Of a DNA stretch of 64,000 bases, positions 48,031 through 57,876 are shown piece after piece (position 1 is the stretch's first letter; the number at the start of each line of letters is the position of its first letter). Location: positions 124,001 through 188,000 of the forward strand of contig NZ_LNTY01000025.1 of NCBI RefSeq assembly GCF_001559595.1, read 5' to 3'. The position numbers were made by a program, and so were the translations under genes. A model generated the notes under the pieces. That model did not search any database and was not told the origin of the DNA. It was given only the letters and a program-made list of their open reading frames with translations. The stretch comes from Enterovibrio coralii. GTDB taxonomy: Bacteria; Pseudomonadota; Gammaproteobacteria; Enterobacterales; Vibrionaceae.

Positions 48031-51000
48031 ATGTTAAAAGCGACCGATGTGTTGGACCCAAGCCATGTCGGGCAATCGCCGATGGCATTGTGGCCAGACG
48101 TGTCTGCACATTATTGTGTGGATGAAGCTGCTTTGCTTGAACACTTGTTGTTGTTGGCGACACCGTCTGATGAAGAGCGTGCTGCGACCGAACAGTCTGC
48201 GACTGCGCTTATCGAAAAAGTCCGATCGGACAAAAATGCCATTCAAATGATTGATGCGCTTTTGCTGGAATACAGCTTGGATACCCGTGAAGGATCTTGC
48301 TGATGTGTCTGGCAGAGGCGTTAATGCGCGTTCCTGACGCAAAAACCGCTGATGCGCTTATTCGCGATAAGCTGGGTGTGGCGGATTGGAAAGCGCACCT
48401 TAAAAACTCTGATTCTCTCTTCGTCAACGCGTCTACCTGGGGGCTGATGCTTACGGGCAAGGTCGTCAATGTGGACGAACGTGAAGAAGGCGGTGCGTCC
48501 AAAGTGCTTAACCGTCTGGTGAACAAGATGAGTGAGCCTGTGATTCGTCAGGCCATGCATCAAGCCATGAAGATCATGGGGCATCAATTCGTCCTTGGGC
48601 GCGACATTGATGAAGCGCTGGATAACGGCCGATCACCGCGTCAGCAAGGCTTTACCTATTCTTTCGACATGTTGGGTGAAGCGGCACTCACCACATCCGA
48701 TGCCAAAAAGTACTTTGATGATTACATGTTGGCGATTGAAACGGTGGCTCGCCACCTTGATGAGGCAAGGGGCCTGCACCTTCGGTTTCTATCAAGCTCT
48801 CTGCATTGCACCCGCGTTATGATGTGGCAAACAAAGACCGTGTGATGACCGAGCTGTTCGACACTGTGCTGACGCTGCTTGTGAAAGCCAAAACACTGGG
48901 CGTCGCCATTACAATCGATGCCGAAGAGGCCGACAGGCTTGAACTTTCGCTGTCGCTTTTCGAAAAGCTGTTCACCCATGCAGACATTAAAGGCTGGGGT
49001 CAGTTTGGGCTAGTGGTTCAAGCTTACTCCAAACGCGCACTGCCCGTCATCGTGTGGTTGGCTTCGCTGGCGAAAGCCAATAACACCAAAATCCCAATGC
49101 GTTTGGTGAAAGGCGCGTACTGGGACAGTGAAATCAAACTGTCTCAGCAAAAAGGGTTGTCAGGCTACCCTGTCTTCACCCGTAAAGAGGGGACGGATGT
49201 CTCTTACCTCGCTTGCGCTCGCTTCCTGCTTTCTGAACACGTTAGCGAACTGATTTATCCGCAATTTGCTAGCCACAATGCGCAAACCATCGCCGCTATT
49301 CAAGCCATGGCCAAACATGGCAACTATGAGTTTCAGCGTTTGCATGGTATGGGCGATGCGCTTTACCACCATGCCAAAGTGACCTTTGGCCAACCTGTCC
49401 GTATTTATGCGCCTGTCGGAAGCCACAAAGATCTGCTTCCTTACCTTGTTCGTCGTTTGTTGGAGAACGGAGCGAACAGTTCGTTTGTGCACCGTCTGGT
49501 CGATGCACGATGTCCAATCAGTGATTTGACCCAGCATCCCGTCGATGTGTTGCGCGCGAAACCAACGCTCAACAACACGCGAATCCCACAGCCAATCGAG
49601 ATTTTTGGCGATTCGCGCAAAAACTCAAAGGGTGTTGCGACCGACATCGAAAGCGAGTGGAGCGTTTACCATGATGATGTGAATCGCTACATGGACAAGC
49701 GTTGGCAAGCAGGGCCGATTGTTGATGGTCAAAAACGCACAGGGGCGGATCATCGCGTTGTCGCGCCATACAATCACGGCATTGATGTGGGCGAAATTGC
49801 ATGGTCAACCGTCGATGACGTTGACCGCGCCATGACTTCAGCGCAGCAGAGTTTCTCCGATTGGAATGCGCTTTCTGTTGAACAACGAGGTAAGTACTTA
49901 CTGATGCTTGCTGATAAGCTCGAAGAGAATCTTGGCGAGCTGGTGGCCTTGTGTCACCAAGAAGCAGGCAAAACCATTCACGACAGCATTGATGAAGTGC
50001 GTGAGGCTGTCGACTTCTTACGCTACTACCCATTGCAAGCGCAAAACGTGTTAGTTGAAAACAGCGTATTCACACGCTTTGATGGCAAGGTCGTTTCACT
50101 CACCCGAGAAGGGCGAGGTGTCTTCACCTGTATCAGTCCGTGGAACTTTCCGCTGGCCATTTTCATTGGGCAAATCTCTGCTGCGCTTGTCACAGGCAAC
50201 ACAGTAGTAGCAAAACCGGCCGAGCAAACGTCATTGATTGCTTGTCGTACTATCGAGCTTTTACTTGAAACCGGCATTCCTTCTGGGGTGATCCACTTAC
50301 TGCCAGGTAAAGGCAGTGAAATTGGGCAGGCACTGACGCAAGACGTTCGCGTTGCAGGCGTGGCATTTACCGGGTCGACCCCAACCGCGCAGCGCATCAA
50401 TCAAACGCTTGCTGCTCGCGATGCTCTGCCCGTGCCGTTTATTGCCGAAACGGGCGGTCAAAACGCCATGTTGGTCGACAGTACCGCATTGCCAGAGCAA
50501 GTGGTCAGAGATGTATTGCGCTCGGCGTTTGCTTCTGCTGGTCAACGCTGCTCTGCGCTTCGTGTCCTTTATCTGCAAGAAGACGTTGCTGACCGCATCA
50601 TCAGTTTGATCAAAGGTGCAATGGCAGAGATGCAAGTGGGCTTGCCTTACCTGCATCAAACTGATGTTGGCCCAGTGATCGACGAGCAGGCGCAAGCCAA
50701 GCTACAAAATCACATCAACAATCTGTTTAAACGCAGCACCTTTATTGCTAAAGCCCCGATGGACAGCAATGTGCGTCTGGGGACCTACATTGCACCCGTA
50801 GCGTTTGAAATTGACAGTATTTCTGAGCTGACGGAAGAGCACTTTGGCCCAATCCTTCATGTTGTTCGCTACAAAGCGGATGCGCTGGATAAAGTGATTG
50901 ATGACATTAATCACGCAGGTTTTGGCCTCACTCTCGGTATTCATAGCCGTAACGAAAGCACCTATCGCTACATCGAATCCCGTACCCGAGTGGGTAACAG

Positions 51001-51136
51001 CTACATCAACCGTGACCAAGTCGGGGCGGTTGTAGGTGTGCAGCCATTCGGGGGACAAGGCCTTTCTGGTACTGGCCCGAAAGCGGGTGGTCCGCATTAT
51101 CTATTCCGTTTCACTCGCGAGGAGATGTCAGCATGA
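48031..51136 (+). CDS. putA: Bifunctional proline dehydrogenase / L-glutamate gamma-semialdehyde dehydrogenase PutA (two frameshifts)
   Basis: Oxidises proline to glutamate via P5C, feeding electrons to quinone. The N-terminal proline dehydrogenase barrel includes VAITIDAEEADRLELSL and LRLVKGAYWDSEIK-type segments; the C-terminal aldehyde dehydrogenase has ETGGQNAML and the catalytic Cys in SAGQRCSALRV. It lacks the N-terminal ribbon-helix-helix domain of E. coli PutA, so it is not a self-repressor. Two single-base losses, near 48293 (after GAAGG) and near 48773 (in a GGGGCC run), split it; restoring both gives 1035 residues. The ATG at 48031 follows GAGAGGA. It overlaps the next gene by ATGA. 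Confidence 0.93.
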
Positions 51137-51867
51137 CCCAGAGTAACGAAATCATGATGGCTCAGGTTGAAGGTGCTGCGACACAAAGCTTAGCCGTGTG
51201 GGATGCGTGGAATGCTATCGGTGTCGAGGTTCGCAGTGAGCTTTTGATGCAATGGGCAGATGCGCTCTCTGTAAGAGGAGAAGCATTTGAACAGGCTGCT
51301 GCCCTTATTCGTTTTCAGGCTGAAAGTGCGAACGCTTTAATTGGACCTGTCCACGATATGCCTGGGCCAACTGGCGAAACCAATGAGCTTTATACCTCAG
51401 GACGAGGGCTGTTTATCGTCGGTGGTGATGAGGCGTTAACCTTGACGGCCTTGGCTGGCCAATTGGCAGCCGCGTTGGTTGCGGGCAACTGCGCTCTGCT
51501 CGTTGTGCCGACGACCTTAAAAGCAGGTGCAGATGCCTTGTTGGCAGATTTTGTCAAAGTCAGCTCACAAGATCGTTTGGTGCAATGCCTTGAAGAAAAC
51601 ACTTTAGAAACAGCAATGGCAACCGCGCCGATCAGCGGTGTGGCAGTTGTTGCTGATGATGCAACCTTGGTTGCATGGAACCGAAAACTGGCTGCACGAG
51701 AAGGCGTATTGGTCCAGTTCATTGCTGAAAGCAATGGGACACAATTGCCGCTTATCGCGTCGCCGACTTACCTTCTTCGCTTTATCACTGAGCGAACAAG
51801 AACCATAAACATCACCGCCGTGGGTGGCAATGCCACGCTTCTGGAACTCGGTAGTGGTGAACATTAA
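51133..51867 (+). CDS. Short aldehyde dehydrogenase-like protein between putA and putP
   Basis: 244 residues resembling part of the P5C dehydrogenase Rossmann region (LAGQLAAALVAGNCALLV) but without the catalytic Cys or ETGG motif, so it cannot be an active dehydrogenase. Vibrio put operons carry a protein of this size and end (INITAVGGNATLLELG) in the same position, usually annotated 1-pyrroline-5-carboxylate dehydrogenase. Because it is conserved at full length it is probably not a broken gene; an accessory or chaperone role is a guess. It overlaps putA by 4 bp and precedes putP by 62 bp. Confidence 0.75.
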   Translation: MTQSNEIMMAQVEGAATQSLAVWDAWNAIGVEVRSELLMQWADALSVRGEAFEQAAALIRFQAESANALIGPVHDMPGPTGETNELYTSGRGLFIVGGDEALTLTALAGQLAAALVAGNCALLVVPTTLKAGADALLADFVKVSSQDRLVQCLEENTLETAMATAPISGVAVVADDATLVAWNRKLAAREGVLVQFIAESNGTQLPLIASPTYLLRFITERTRTINITAVGGNATLLELGSGEH

Positions 51868-51929
51868 ATCTAACGCAATCCGGAATTGGGCACTGGATAT
51901 AGTGCCCGAAGTTATTGAGGGAAATTCGA

Positions 51930-53425
51930 ATGATTGAAAACAGCTTTGCAATCAGTGCCACGTTTATCGTGTACCTGATTCTTATGCTTGCCATTGGTGT
52001 GTACGCGTATAAACGCACCGCTAACTCAGAGGACTACTTCTTGGGCGGTCGCTCATTGGGTCCTTGGCCTGCAGCATTGTCTGCGGGCGCGTCTGACATG
52101 AGTGGTTGGTTGCTGCTTGGTCTGCCGGGCTATGCCTATGCCGCGGGTATTGAATCGCTGTGGCTGGCAGGTGGTTTGTTAGCGGGTACTTACTTAAACT
52201 GGCTGATTTGTGCAAAAAGACTTCGTACCTACAGTATTGAAGTAGACAATGCGCTGACTATCCCCGAATTCTTGTCGCGTCGCTTTGAAGATAAATCGAA
52301 ATTGCTTCAGACCATTTCGGCATTCTTCATCCTGCTGTTTTTCCTTTTCTATACCAGTCTGGCTTGGTAGCGGGCGGCAAATTGTTTGAAACTGTGTTTG
52401 GCCTTGAGTACAGCACGGCAGTGATCATCGGTACCGTTTGTGTAGTGTCTTACACCTTGTTTGGTGGCTTCTTGGCGGTATCTTGGACTGACTTGGTGCA
52501 AGGCCTGCTCATGGCGGCAGCACTGATGATCGTGCCCATTGCGACCATGGAAGGATCATTTACCGATCTTCCTGCCGCACTGGAAGCGAAAAACCCAGAA
52601 TTGCTGACTCTATTCCACGACATCAGCGGCCAGCCGTTGTCTTGGATTGCGATAGTGTCGCTGGTGGCATGGGGTCTGGGCTACTTTGGTCAGCCTCATA
52701 TTCTTGCTCGTTTCCAAGCAACGCGCAGCAACCATGACATCACCGCAGCGCGTCGTATCGCTGTGGGTTGGAGTGGTATCTCTATGGCGGGTGCCGTATT
52801 GATCGGTCTGGTGGGTATCCTTTACGTTGATAAACACATGGGTGGTCAACTGGCCGATGGCGAAACCATCTTCATGTTCCTAGTGAATGCAGCGTTCCAC
52901 CCAATCGTTGCAGGTATCTTGCTGGCGGCGATTCTGGCGGCGGTAATGAGTACTGCGGACTCTCAGCTACTGGTGTCTTCTTCTGCGCTGGCAGAAGATT
53001 TCTACAAGCAAGTGTTCCGTCCTGACGCTTCAACCAAAGAAGTGGTAATGGTAGGTCGCTTTGCGGTTATCGGCATTTCTATCGTTGCGCTAATGTTGGC
53101 GATGAATCCAGACAGCACAGTTCTGGGTCTGGTGTCTTACGCATGGGCAGGCTTCGGTGCGGCATTTGGTCCTGCGCTGTTGCTGGCACTGTTCTGGAAA
53201 GACATGAACCGCAACGGTGCGCTGGCAGGTGTGATTGTCGGTGGTGTAACCGTGGTGGTGTGGAAACAAATCACGGGCGGCATCTTCGATCTGTATGAAA
53301 TCGTCCCTGGCTTTATCTTCGCGTGGATTGCGATTGTGGCTGTCAGCAAACTGACTGGCGGTGCAAGCGACAGCGTGATGCAAAAATACGATGACTACGA
53401 AAACAGCCTGAAAACGCTGCCGTAA
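51930..53425 (+). CDS. putP: Sodium/proline symporter PutP (frameshifted near 52358)
   Basis: A Na+/proline transporter of the SSS family with 13 predicted transmembrane helices. Family segments include the N-terminal YFLGGRSLGPWPAALSAGASD, the GGFLAVSWTDLVQG segment and STADSQLLVSSSALAEDFYK. The frame breaks near 52358; one extra base reads TSSGLVAGGKLF and restores 498 residues, normal for PutP. AGGG precedes the ATG at 51930. Last gene of the put operon, with a terminator following. Confidence 0.93.
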
Positions 53426-53439
53426 TCTCTCGTAATACG

Positions 53440-53467
53440 AAAAAGGACGCCTTAGGGCGTCCTTTTT
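53440..53467. terminator. Terminator of the put operon
   Basis: Stem AAAAAGGACGCC / GGCGTCCTTTTT with loop TTAG. The convergent phosphatase gene on the other side may use it too. Confidence 0.92.
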
Positions 53468-53480
53468 TGTGTCTAATTAA

Positions 53481-54173
53481 TTATGCCCAACTGTTACATA
53501 GCGGCAGGCGTTCCAATAAGGAAGAAAGCTCGCCCATCGAATGCACTGAGCGCACTAAGGGGTGGTCGACGGCCTGTTTGTTGGCTGTGTTGAAGTAGAC
53601 GGTGCGAATGCCTGCATTGATGCCCGCTTCGACGCCGAGCAAGGTGTCATCAACAAACAAACACTCTTGAATGGGCGCGGCCATGTTCATGGCTGAGTAA
53701 TGCAAAAGATCCGGTGCAGGCTTCCAACTGTTGGCATCAAACGCACTAAAAAGCTTGCCTCGGAAGTGCGGCATCAAGCCTGTCATTTGCAGCGTCATTT
53801 CCATTTTGCTGACTGGCCCGTTAGATGCGACGCAGATATCGACGCCAATGTTTTCAAGCATGTTGATGACATCGGGCACACCATCAACAGGTTTAAGGTC
53901 TCTATCGAACAAGGCTGCGCATTTGTCGCGATAAAGCGGCTCCAAATCATCCAGCGATATCGTCAGGCCGTATCGCTCACAGGTTTGCATAAGGATATCG
54001 GCGAGTTTTCCGCCCTGAAAATGGTCAAGACATTCCTGAAGATCAAGGGTGACACCATAGTGAGAGAAGACCTCTACCATGGCCATCTGACAGAGCACTT
54101 CACTGTCAACCAGCGTGCCATCGCAGTCGAAGATGACGCAGGACAACGGAGTTTCAAAGTCAAAAGCATTCAT
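53481..54173 (-). CDS. HAD-family phosphatase (YieH-like)
   Basis: 230 residues of HAD subfamily IA. Motif I is FDCDGTLVDSE, motif II VASNGP, the motif III Lys lies in SWKPAPDLL, and motif IV is FVDDTLLGVEAGINAG. The SNGPxxKM segment and overall layout resemble E. coli YieH, a 6-phosphogluconate phosphatase, but substrate assignment in this family is risky. Stand-alone gene convergent with putP. Confidence 0.88.
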   Translation of the reverse strand: MNAFDFETPLSCVIFDCDGTLVDSEVLCQMAMVEVFSHYGVTLDLQECLDHFQGGKLADILMQTCERYGLTISLDDLEPLYRDKCAALFDRDLKPVDGVPDVINMLENIGVDICVASNGPVSKMEMTLQMTGLMPHFRGKLFSAFDANSWKPAPDLLHYSAMNMAAPIQECLFVDDTLLGVEAGINAGIRTVYFNTANKQAVDHPLVRSVHSMGELSSLLERLPLCNSWA

Positions 54174-54514
54174 TTGATTTCAGTACACCTTGTTGAGCGA
54201 AAAAGGTCGTACTGTAATCCTTGCTCTGACCAAGAAATCCGACAACGTGGGATCTTAGAAACTGTTAGATACGTCTTGCCTAAGATGCTGTTTGGGGACA
54301 AAAATCAATGCTGGGTCTGATTTTATTAAGAGTGAGACATGCCGAAAAGGACGGTGTTAAACCCTATTTTGTGCTTTCGTGTGCGCCATAAAAATTGCGG
54401 AACGATGATCAAGAAGATTTTGCCCCCTTCTAACCGAGGATCCTGCAACATCAAATCATAGGTTTATGGTACTTTAGTTGTGTTATCACTCATGGAAAGA
54501 CAAGGAGAGTATAG
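54174..54514. other. Intergenic region with a single RctB-type motif
   Basis: 341 bp between divergent genes. Apart from the motif at 54398-54413 nothing distinctive is seen; it should hold the promoters of both flanking genes. Confidence 0.55.
54398..54413 (+). promoter_or_regulatory. RctB-type site away from the origin
   Basis: CGGAACGATGATCAAG differs by one base from the origin motif CGAAACGATGATCAAG at 22835-22850. It lies 102 bp upstream of the FAH-family gene. Confidence 0.55.
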
Positions 54515-55177
54515 ATGTACGCACATGTGTGGAAGCGAGGTGAAAGTCTGTCGCTGCCTGTGGGAAAGGTGGTTTGTATTGGTCGTAACTATGTCGAGCA
54601 TGCTAAAGAGTTGGATAACCCTATCCCTGATGAACCAGTACTCTTTTTAAAACCTCAAACATCGCTTGTGGGTGCGGAAGATGCGCTTGAGTTATCTGAT
54701 AAGCTTGCGCCGATCCATTACGAAGCAGAACTCTCCATTTTGATTGGAAAAGCACTGACAAAGGCATCTGAAAAGGAAGCGGTCGATGCAATAGCAGGCA
54801 TTGGTGTTGCGCTTGATTTAACGCGCCGTGAGACCCAGTCGGCGTTAAAAGCAAAAGGGCTTCCTTGGGAGTTGGCGAAAGCGTTTGACGGCAGTTGTGT
54901 GCAAAGCCCGTTTATCCCTCTTGAACATGACTTGACGGCAATCCGTTACGGGCTAGATATTAACGATGACGCCAAGCAACGTGGCGATACGTCCATGATG
55001 ATAACGCCAGTGGCGGCACTCCTCAGTCATGTCTCCCAGTATTTCACTCTGCTGCCAGGCGACATTGTGCTGACGGGGACGCCAAAAGGGGTAGGTCAGC
55101 TTCATGGTGGAGATGCGCTGACCTTAACCTTAGAGGGTGAAACACTCGCAACGTTTAGCTGTGTGAGTGTGCCTTAA
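54515..55177 (+). CDS. Fumarylacetoacetate hydrolase family protein (YcgM/FAHD1-like)
   Basis: 220 residues, the minimal FAH catalytic fold. Metal and active-site blocks are visible: CIGRNYVEHAKEL, FLKPQTSL, HYEAELSILIGK, LDLTRRETQ, KAFDGSC and the C-terminal LLPGDIVLTGTPKGVG. Relatives act as acylpyruvases or oxaloacetate decarboxylases. AAGGAGAG precedes the ATG. Its 3' end overlaps the convergent DUF1415 gene by 23 bp. Confidence 0.92.
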   Translation: MYAHVWKRGESLSLPVGKVVCIGRNYVEHAKELDNPIPDEPVLFLKPQTSLVGAEDALELSDKLAPIHYEAELSILIGKALTKASEKEAVDAIAGIGVALDLTRRETQSALKAKGLPWELAKAFDGSCVQSPFIPLEHDLTAIRYGLDINDDAKQRGDTSMMITPVAALLSHVSQYFTLLPGDIVLTGTPKGVGQLHGGDALTLTLEGETLATFSCVSVP

Positions 55178-55733
55178 ACAGATACGGAAACAGTGCGCGT
55201 TTTTCACTGTCAGAAAGCGCGCAGACACGGTCTATATTGATGTCCGGAATGGCCTCGGCATCGCCGCCATAATATTTCAATGCTTTCTCGATACTCGCTT
55301 CGCGGATCAGATGAAACACAGGATACGGCGATCGGTTGGTGAGGTTGCTGTCCTCTTCCGGCTCTGCGTCTGCAAAGCAGTAGTCAGGATGGAAACTGGC
55401 GATCTGGTAGGTGCCGCGCCAACCGAACTGATCGATCAGCATGTCAGCCACATCCAAAAACTGGTTGTAGTCATCGAAATCTTGAAAGCAGTTTGGTGTT
55501 ACGACCAAGGTTGTTTCGAGATCGGCGACCTCGCTGTTGTCCAACAGCGTCAGTTCAGTAATGATGGATTCCATCACTGCTTGATCGTCGGTGGCGTCAC
55601 ATACTTCAATTTTGATTTGTTTATTGCGTTGAGGCTTTGCTGCGAAAGGGCAAAGGTTTAATCCAATCACCACTTTTTCTAACCACGCGGTGGTCTGTTC
55701 TTCTACGTGTTGGATGGATGCGTCGGAATGCAT
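55155..55733 (-). CDS. DUF1415 family protein
   Basis: 192 residues matching the DUF1415 family found across gammaproteobacteria (WLEKVVIGLNLCPFA start, TLVVTPNCFQDFDDYN, GTYQIASFHPDYCF, NRSPYPVFHLIREASIE). Soluble, with no signal peptide; function unknown. The ATG at 55733 follows AAAGGGG. It converges on the FAH-family gene with overlapping 3' ends. Confidence 0.88.
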   Translation of the reverse strand: MHSDASIQHVEEQTTAWLEKVVIGLNLCPFAAKPQRNKQIKIEVCDATDDQAVMESIITELTLLDNSEVADLETTLVVTPNCFQDFDDYNQFLDVADMLIDQFGWRGTYQIASFHPDYCFADAEPEEDSNLTNRSPYPVFHLIREASIEKALKYYGGDAEAIPDINIDRVCALSDSEKRALFPYLFKAHSHS

Positions 55734-55805
55734 GCTCGGGCCCCTTTCTTGGTATGAGGGAGATGTTAACGACTCTGAGAAGAAAACCCAATCTACAGTG
55801 ACAAA

Positions 55806-55818
55806 TTTACACTGCAAA
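55806..55818. other. Degenerate parS2-like palindrome
   Basis: TTTACACTGCAAA, one mismatch (C for T) from the parS2 consensus, between the DUF1415 gene and creA. It lies 32 kb from the origin and is weaker evidence than the five perfect sites. Confidence 0.4.
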
Positions 55819-55835
55819 TTGGGTGTGTTTGTTGC

Positions 55836-56342
55836 TTATTTGGTCTCGACTGGCTCAACCCAAGCTTTGGTGCCCCACAAAGGTACGGTAGACAGGCTGT
55901 GCTTGAAACTGCCCTCGGTTTCCTTAGTGGTATAAGACAGGTACAACAGCGTTTGGCTTTCTGGGTCGAAGATGCGTCGTACTTTCATGGTTTTAAAGAA
56001 GATGCTTTTCGATTTCTTGAAGACCACTTCACCCGATGCACTTTTATCAATCTTTGCGATCATCTCTGGCGTTATGTCGCCCGTTTGGCGACAGGAAATG
56101 GAGCTATCACTTGGGTCTGACAAGCTCAAATTCGCTTCGATAGACGCGATATGGCAGGTAACGCCTGTCACCACCTCATCTTGTAGTGAAGAGATCTTGA
56201 TGTCTTTCATGGTGAATAAGCCCAGTGACACATCGCCGACTTCGTCATCGGAGCAACCGACCAATGCGACAGAAAGCAGTGAAACGGCAAGAAGGGGACG
56301 AACGTTTTTCAATCCGGCCAATGAAGATAAGCGACGAAACAT
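55836..56342 (-). CDS. creA: CreA family protein
   Basis: 168 residues of the conserved CreA family: GLFTMKDIKISSLQDEVVTGVTCH near residue 40, then SDPSDSSISCRQTG with paired cysteines, and VRRIFDPESQTLLYLSY. The N-terminus has a lipobox-like LLSVALVGC, so it is probably an exported lipoprotein. Function unknown despite the name from the E. coli cre locus; no creBCD genes are adjacent. Confidence 0.9.
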   Translation of the reverse strand: MFRRLSSLAGLKNVRPLLAVSLLSVALVGCSDDEVGDVSLGLFTMKDIKISSLQDEVVTGVTCHIASIEANLSLSDPSDSSISCRQTGDITPEMIAKIDKSASGEVVFKKSKSIFFKTMKVRRIFDPESQTLLYLSYTTKETEGSFKHSLSTVPLWGTKAWVEPVETK

Positions 56343-56451
56343 TGATAGATACCTGCAAGTCGTTGTTAGTGGAGTCTGGCTGGCACTGTAGCAGTGCTCA
56401 TAGTCAATTGTCTAACGACGACTTGTGATAATCATGAATCGTCACGCGGTG

Positions 56452-56781
56452 TTAATCGAATTGCGCGTCGCCAGGTCGTCTGTCCAAGGTTTCTGGGTTA
56501 AAGGTAAGCAGTTCGTCATAGGCGTCGCAATAGCTCGCTGTCAGGTTGTACTTCTCACGTGCCGCCTCAATTTTGCGTTCGGCGATGCGACGCTTGTCAG
56601 CACCATTTCGGTTTGAGCTGAAAATACGTTGTTGAGTGAACAGTTCTTGGGTGAATTTCTGTTTGCAGATGGTCTCATTACGCTCTGTCACCACCTCGCC
56701 GAGCTTTTCTCTGTCGGCTAAAGCGTGTGTTGGCAAAATAAATAATCCAATTAGTAGCGATTTTACAAGTAGATAGCGCAT
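56452..56781 (-). CDS. Hypothetical exported protein
   Basis: 109 residues with a predicted signal peptide (MRYLLVKSLLIGLFILPTHA), a charged helical body and two cysteines that could form a disulfide. Not recognised. An in-frame ATG 6 bp upstream is also possible. Stands alone after creA on the same strand with a ~110-bp gap. Confidence 0.6.
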   Translation of the reverse strand: MRYLLVKSLLIGLFILPTHALADREKLGEVVTERNETICKQKFTQELFTQQRIFSSNRNGADKRRIAERKIEAAREKYNLTASYCDAYDELLTFNPETLDRRPGDAQFD

Positions 56782-57020
56782 ATCCATGACCCCACATTGT
56801 GACTACACCTATAAAGATAGTTCACACCCATTTGTCTCTCAACTGAGATGGGAAGACATTTTAACGATTAATTTTTGGCAGTTTTGTGATGTCTAAAACT
56901 GGGCGGATCGTGGGGTAAACAATGGCGTTGGATTGCTTGTTTTCTGTGCGGGTTAACATTCCTGCGAAAAGAAGGATGAAGCATTGCGCGGTTTGGCGTT
57001 ATCTTCTTATTTTTCAAGGA

Positions 57021-57494
57021 ATGACGATAATTCAAAAGATGCAAAAACAGGTTAATAACGCTTACCTGCAGCTTTTCATGCGGGAATCTAAGACAGCAGC
57101 AATGCTGACTCTCGACAAACTCCCCGATGTTTCAGATGTTGACGCCATTGCCCTGTTTGACTGGATGGCCAGCAAACGCTCTTTTTCTGCGTCAGAACTG
57201 AAAGGTCACCGTTACATTAAAACGTGCAGCGCAGGCTATATCACAGAGCTATGTCTGAATGACGATGGCACCTTGGATGAATATACCCTTTTCAATCGTC
57301 TTCCCACCGTGGGCACTTGGAAGCTTGAGCAAGGGATTTTGGAACTTGAGATTAGAAAGGGCGACAACACATACCACAGTCGTGTGATTGCCAATAAAGC
57401 CGTTAACATCCACTCAGCGATCGAATACAAAAACGGTGAATTGCACTCTTACCTGAAGCTTGCCCAAGTGATGCCGGTGGCAGAAAGCGCATAA
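57021..57494 (+). CDS. Hypothetical protein
   Basis: About 157 residues, not recognised. The N-terminal third is helical; the rest alternates short beta segments (YITELCLNDDGTLDEYTLF, GTWKLEQGILELEI), suggesting a small beta domain. There is no signal peptide or membrane segment. The start is uncertain: AAGGA abuts the ATG at 57021, and ATGs at 57039 and 57078 are alternatives. Followed by its own terminator. Confidence 0.6.
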   Translation: MTIIQKMQKQVNNAYLQLFMRESKTAAMLTLDKLPDVSDVDAIALFDWMASKRSFSASELKGHRYIKTCSAGYITELCLNDDGTLDEYTLFNRLPTVGTWKLEQGILELEIRKGDNTYHSRVIANKAVNIHSAIEYKNGELHSYLKLAQVMPVAESA

Positions 57495-57529
57495 TTTTTC
57501 GTTCACCTTTCCCACGTGTTTTCAGTGAT

Positions 57530-57555
57530 AAAAGCCAACGCTCTGTTGGCTTTTT
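57530..57555 (+). terminator. Rho-independent terminator
   Basis: Stem AAAGCCAAC / GTTGGCTTT with loop GCTCT and a T-rich tail, 36 bp after the hypothetical gene. Confidence 0.88.
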
Positions 57556-57795
57556 CTTTTCTAATTGCTCGCCTTTTCATCGACTCTTTACGCCATTTGT
57601 AAATCGCAACATTTGTTTGCGAGTTTGTTTGAACAAATTCGCGCGTCTTGGCTCTTATTGAAGCCAGACTGTGCAAGGGCTCACAACGCACAGAACAAAA
57701 AATAGACTAATCTGCGGGTAGAGTTCTTGAACAAAAATGATCAGTATCTGTCTGAACATTAAAAGGAAACGACACGTTATCTTCAGTGGTATCTG

Positions 57796-57850
57796 TACCC
57801 AAACAACCTGAAGATGTTCGCTGAATTCTGTATCTCAGGTTGTTTGGGTA
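57796..57850. repeat. Perfect 16-bp inverted repeat upstream of the dacA-type gene
   Basis: TACCCAAACAACCTGA (57796-57811) and its exact reverse complement (57835-57850) flank a 23-nt loop. It ends 12 bp before the GAGAG ribosome site, so it would lie in the leader RNA or promoter. It may be a dispersed palindromic repeat, but only one copy was seen in this window. Confidence 0.6.
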
Positions 57851-57876
57851 TATGTGTTTTTGAAAGAGAGATTTTC

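Larger units (their letters stand above)
57495..57876. other. Intergenic region upstream of the dacA-type gene
   Basis: 382 bp without a gene. It contains the terminator at 57530-57555 and the large inverted repeat at 57796-57850, listed separately. No promoter is assigned with confidence. Confidence 0.6.

Noticed and set aside
55155..55177. Overlapping 3' ends of the FAH-family and DUF1415 genes, considered as a frameshift artefact
   Set aside because: Both proteins reach normal family length with conserved C-termini, so the 23-bp convergent overlap is probably real.
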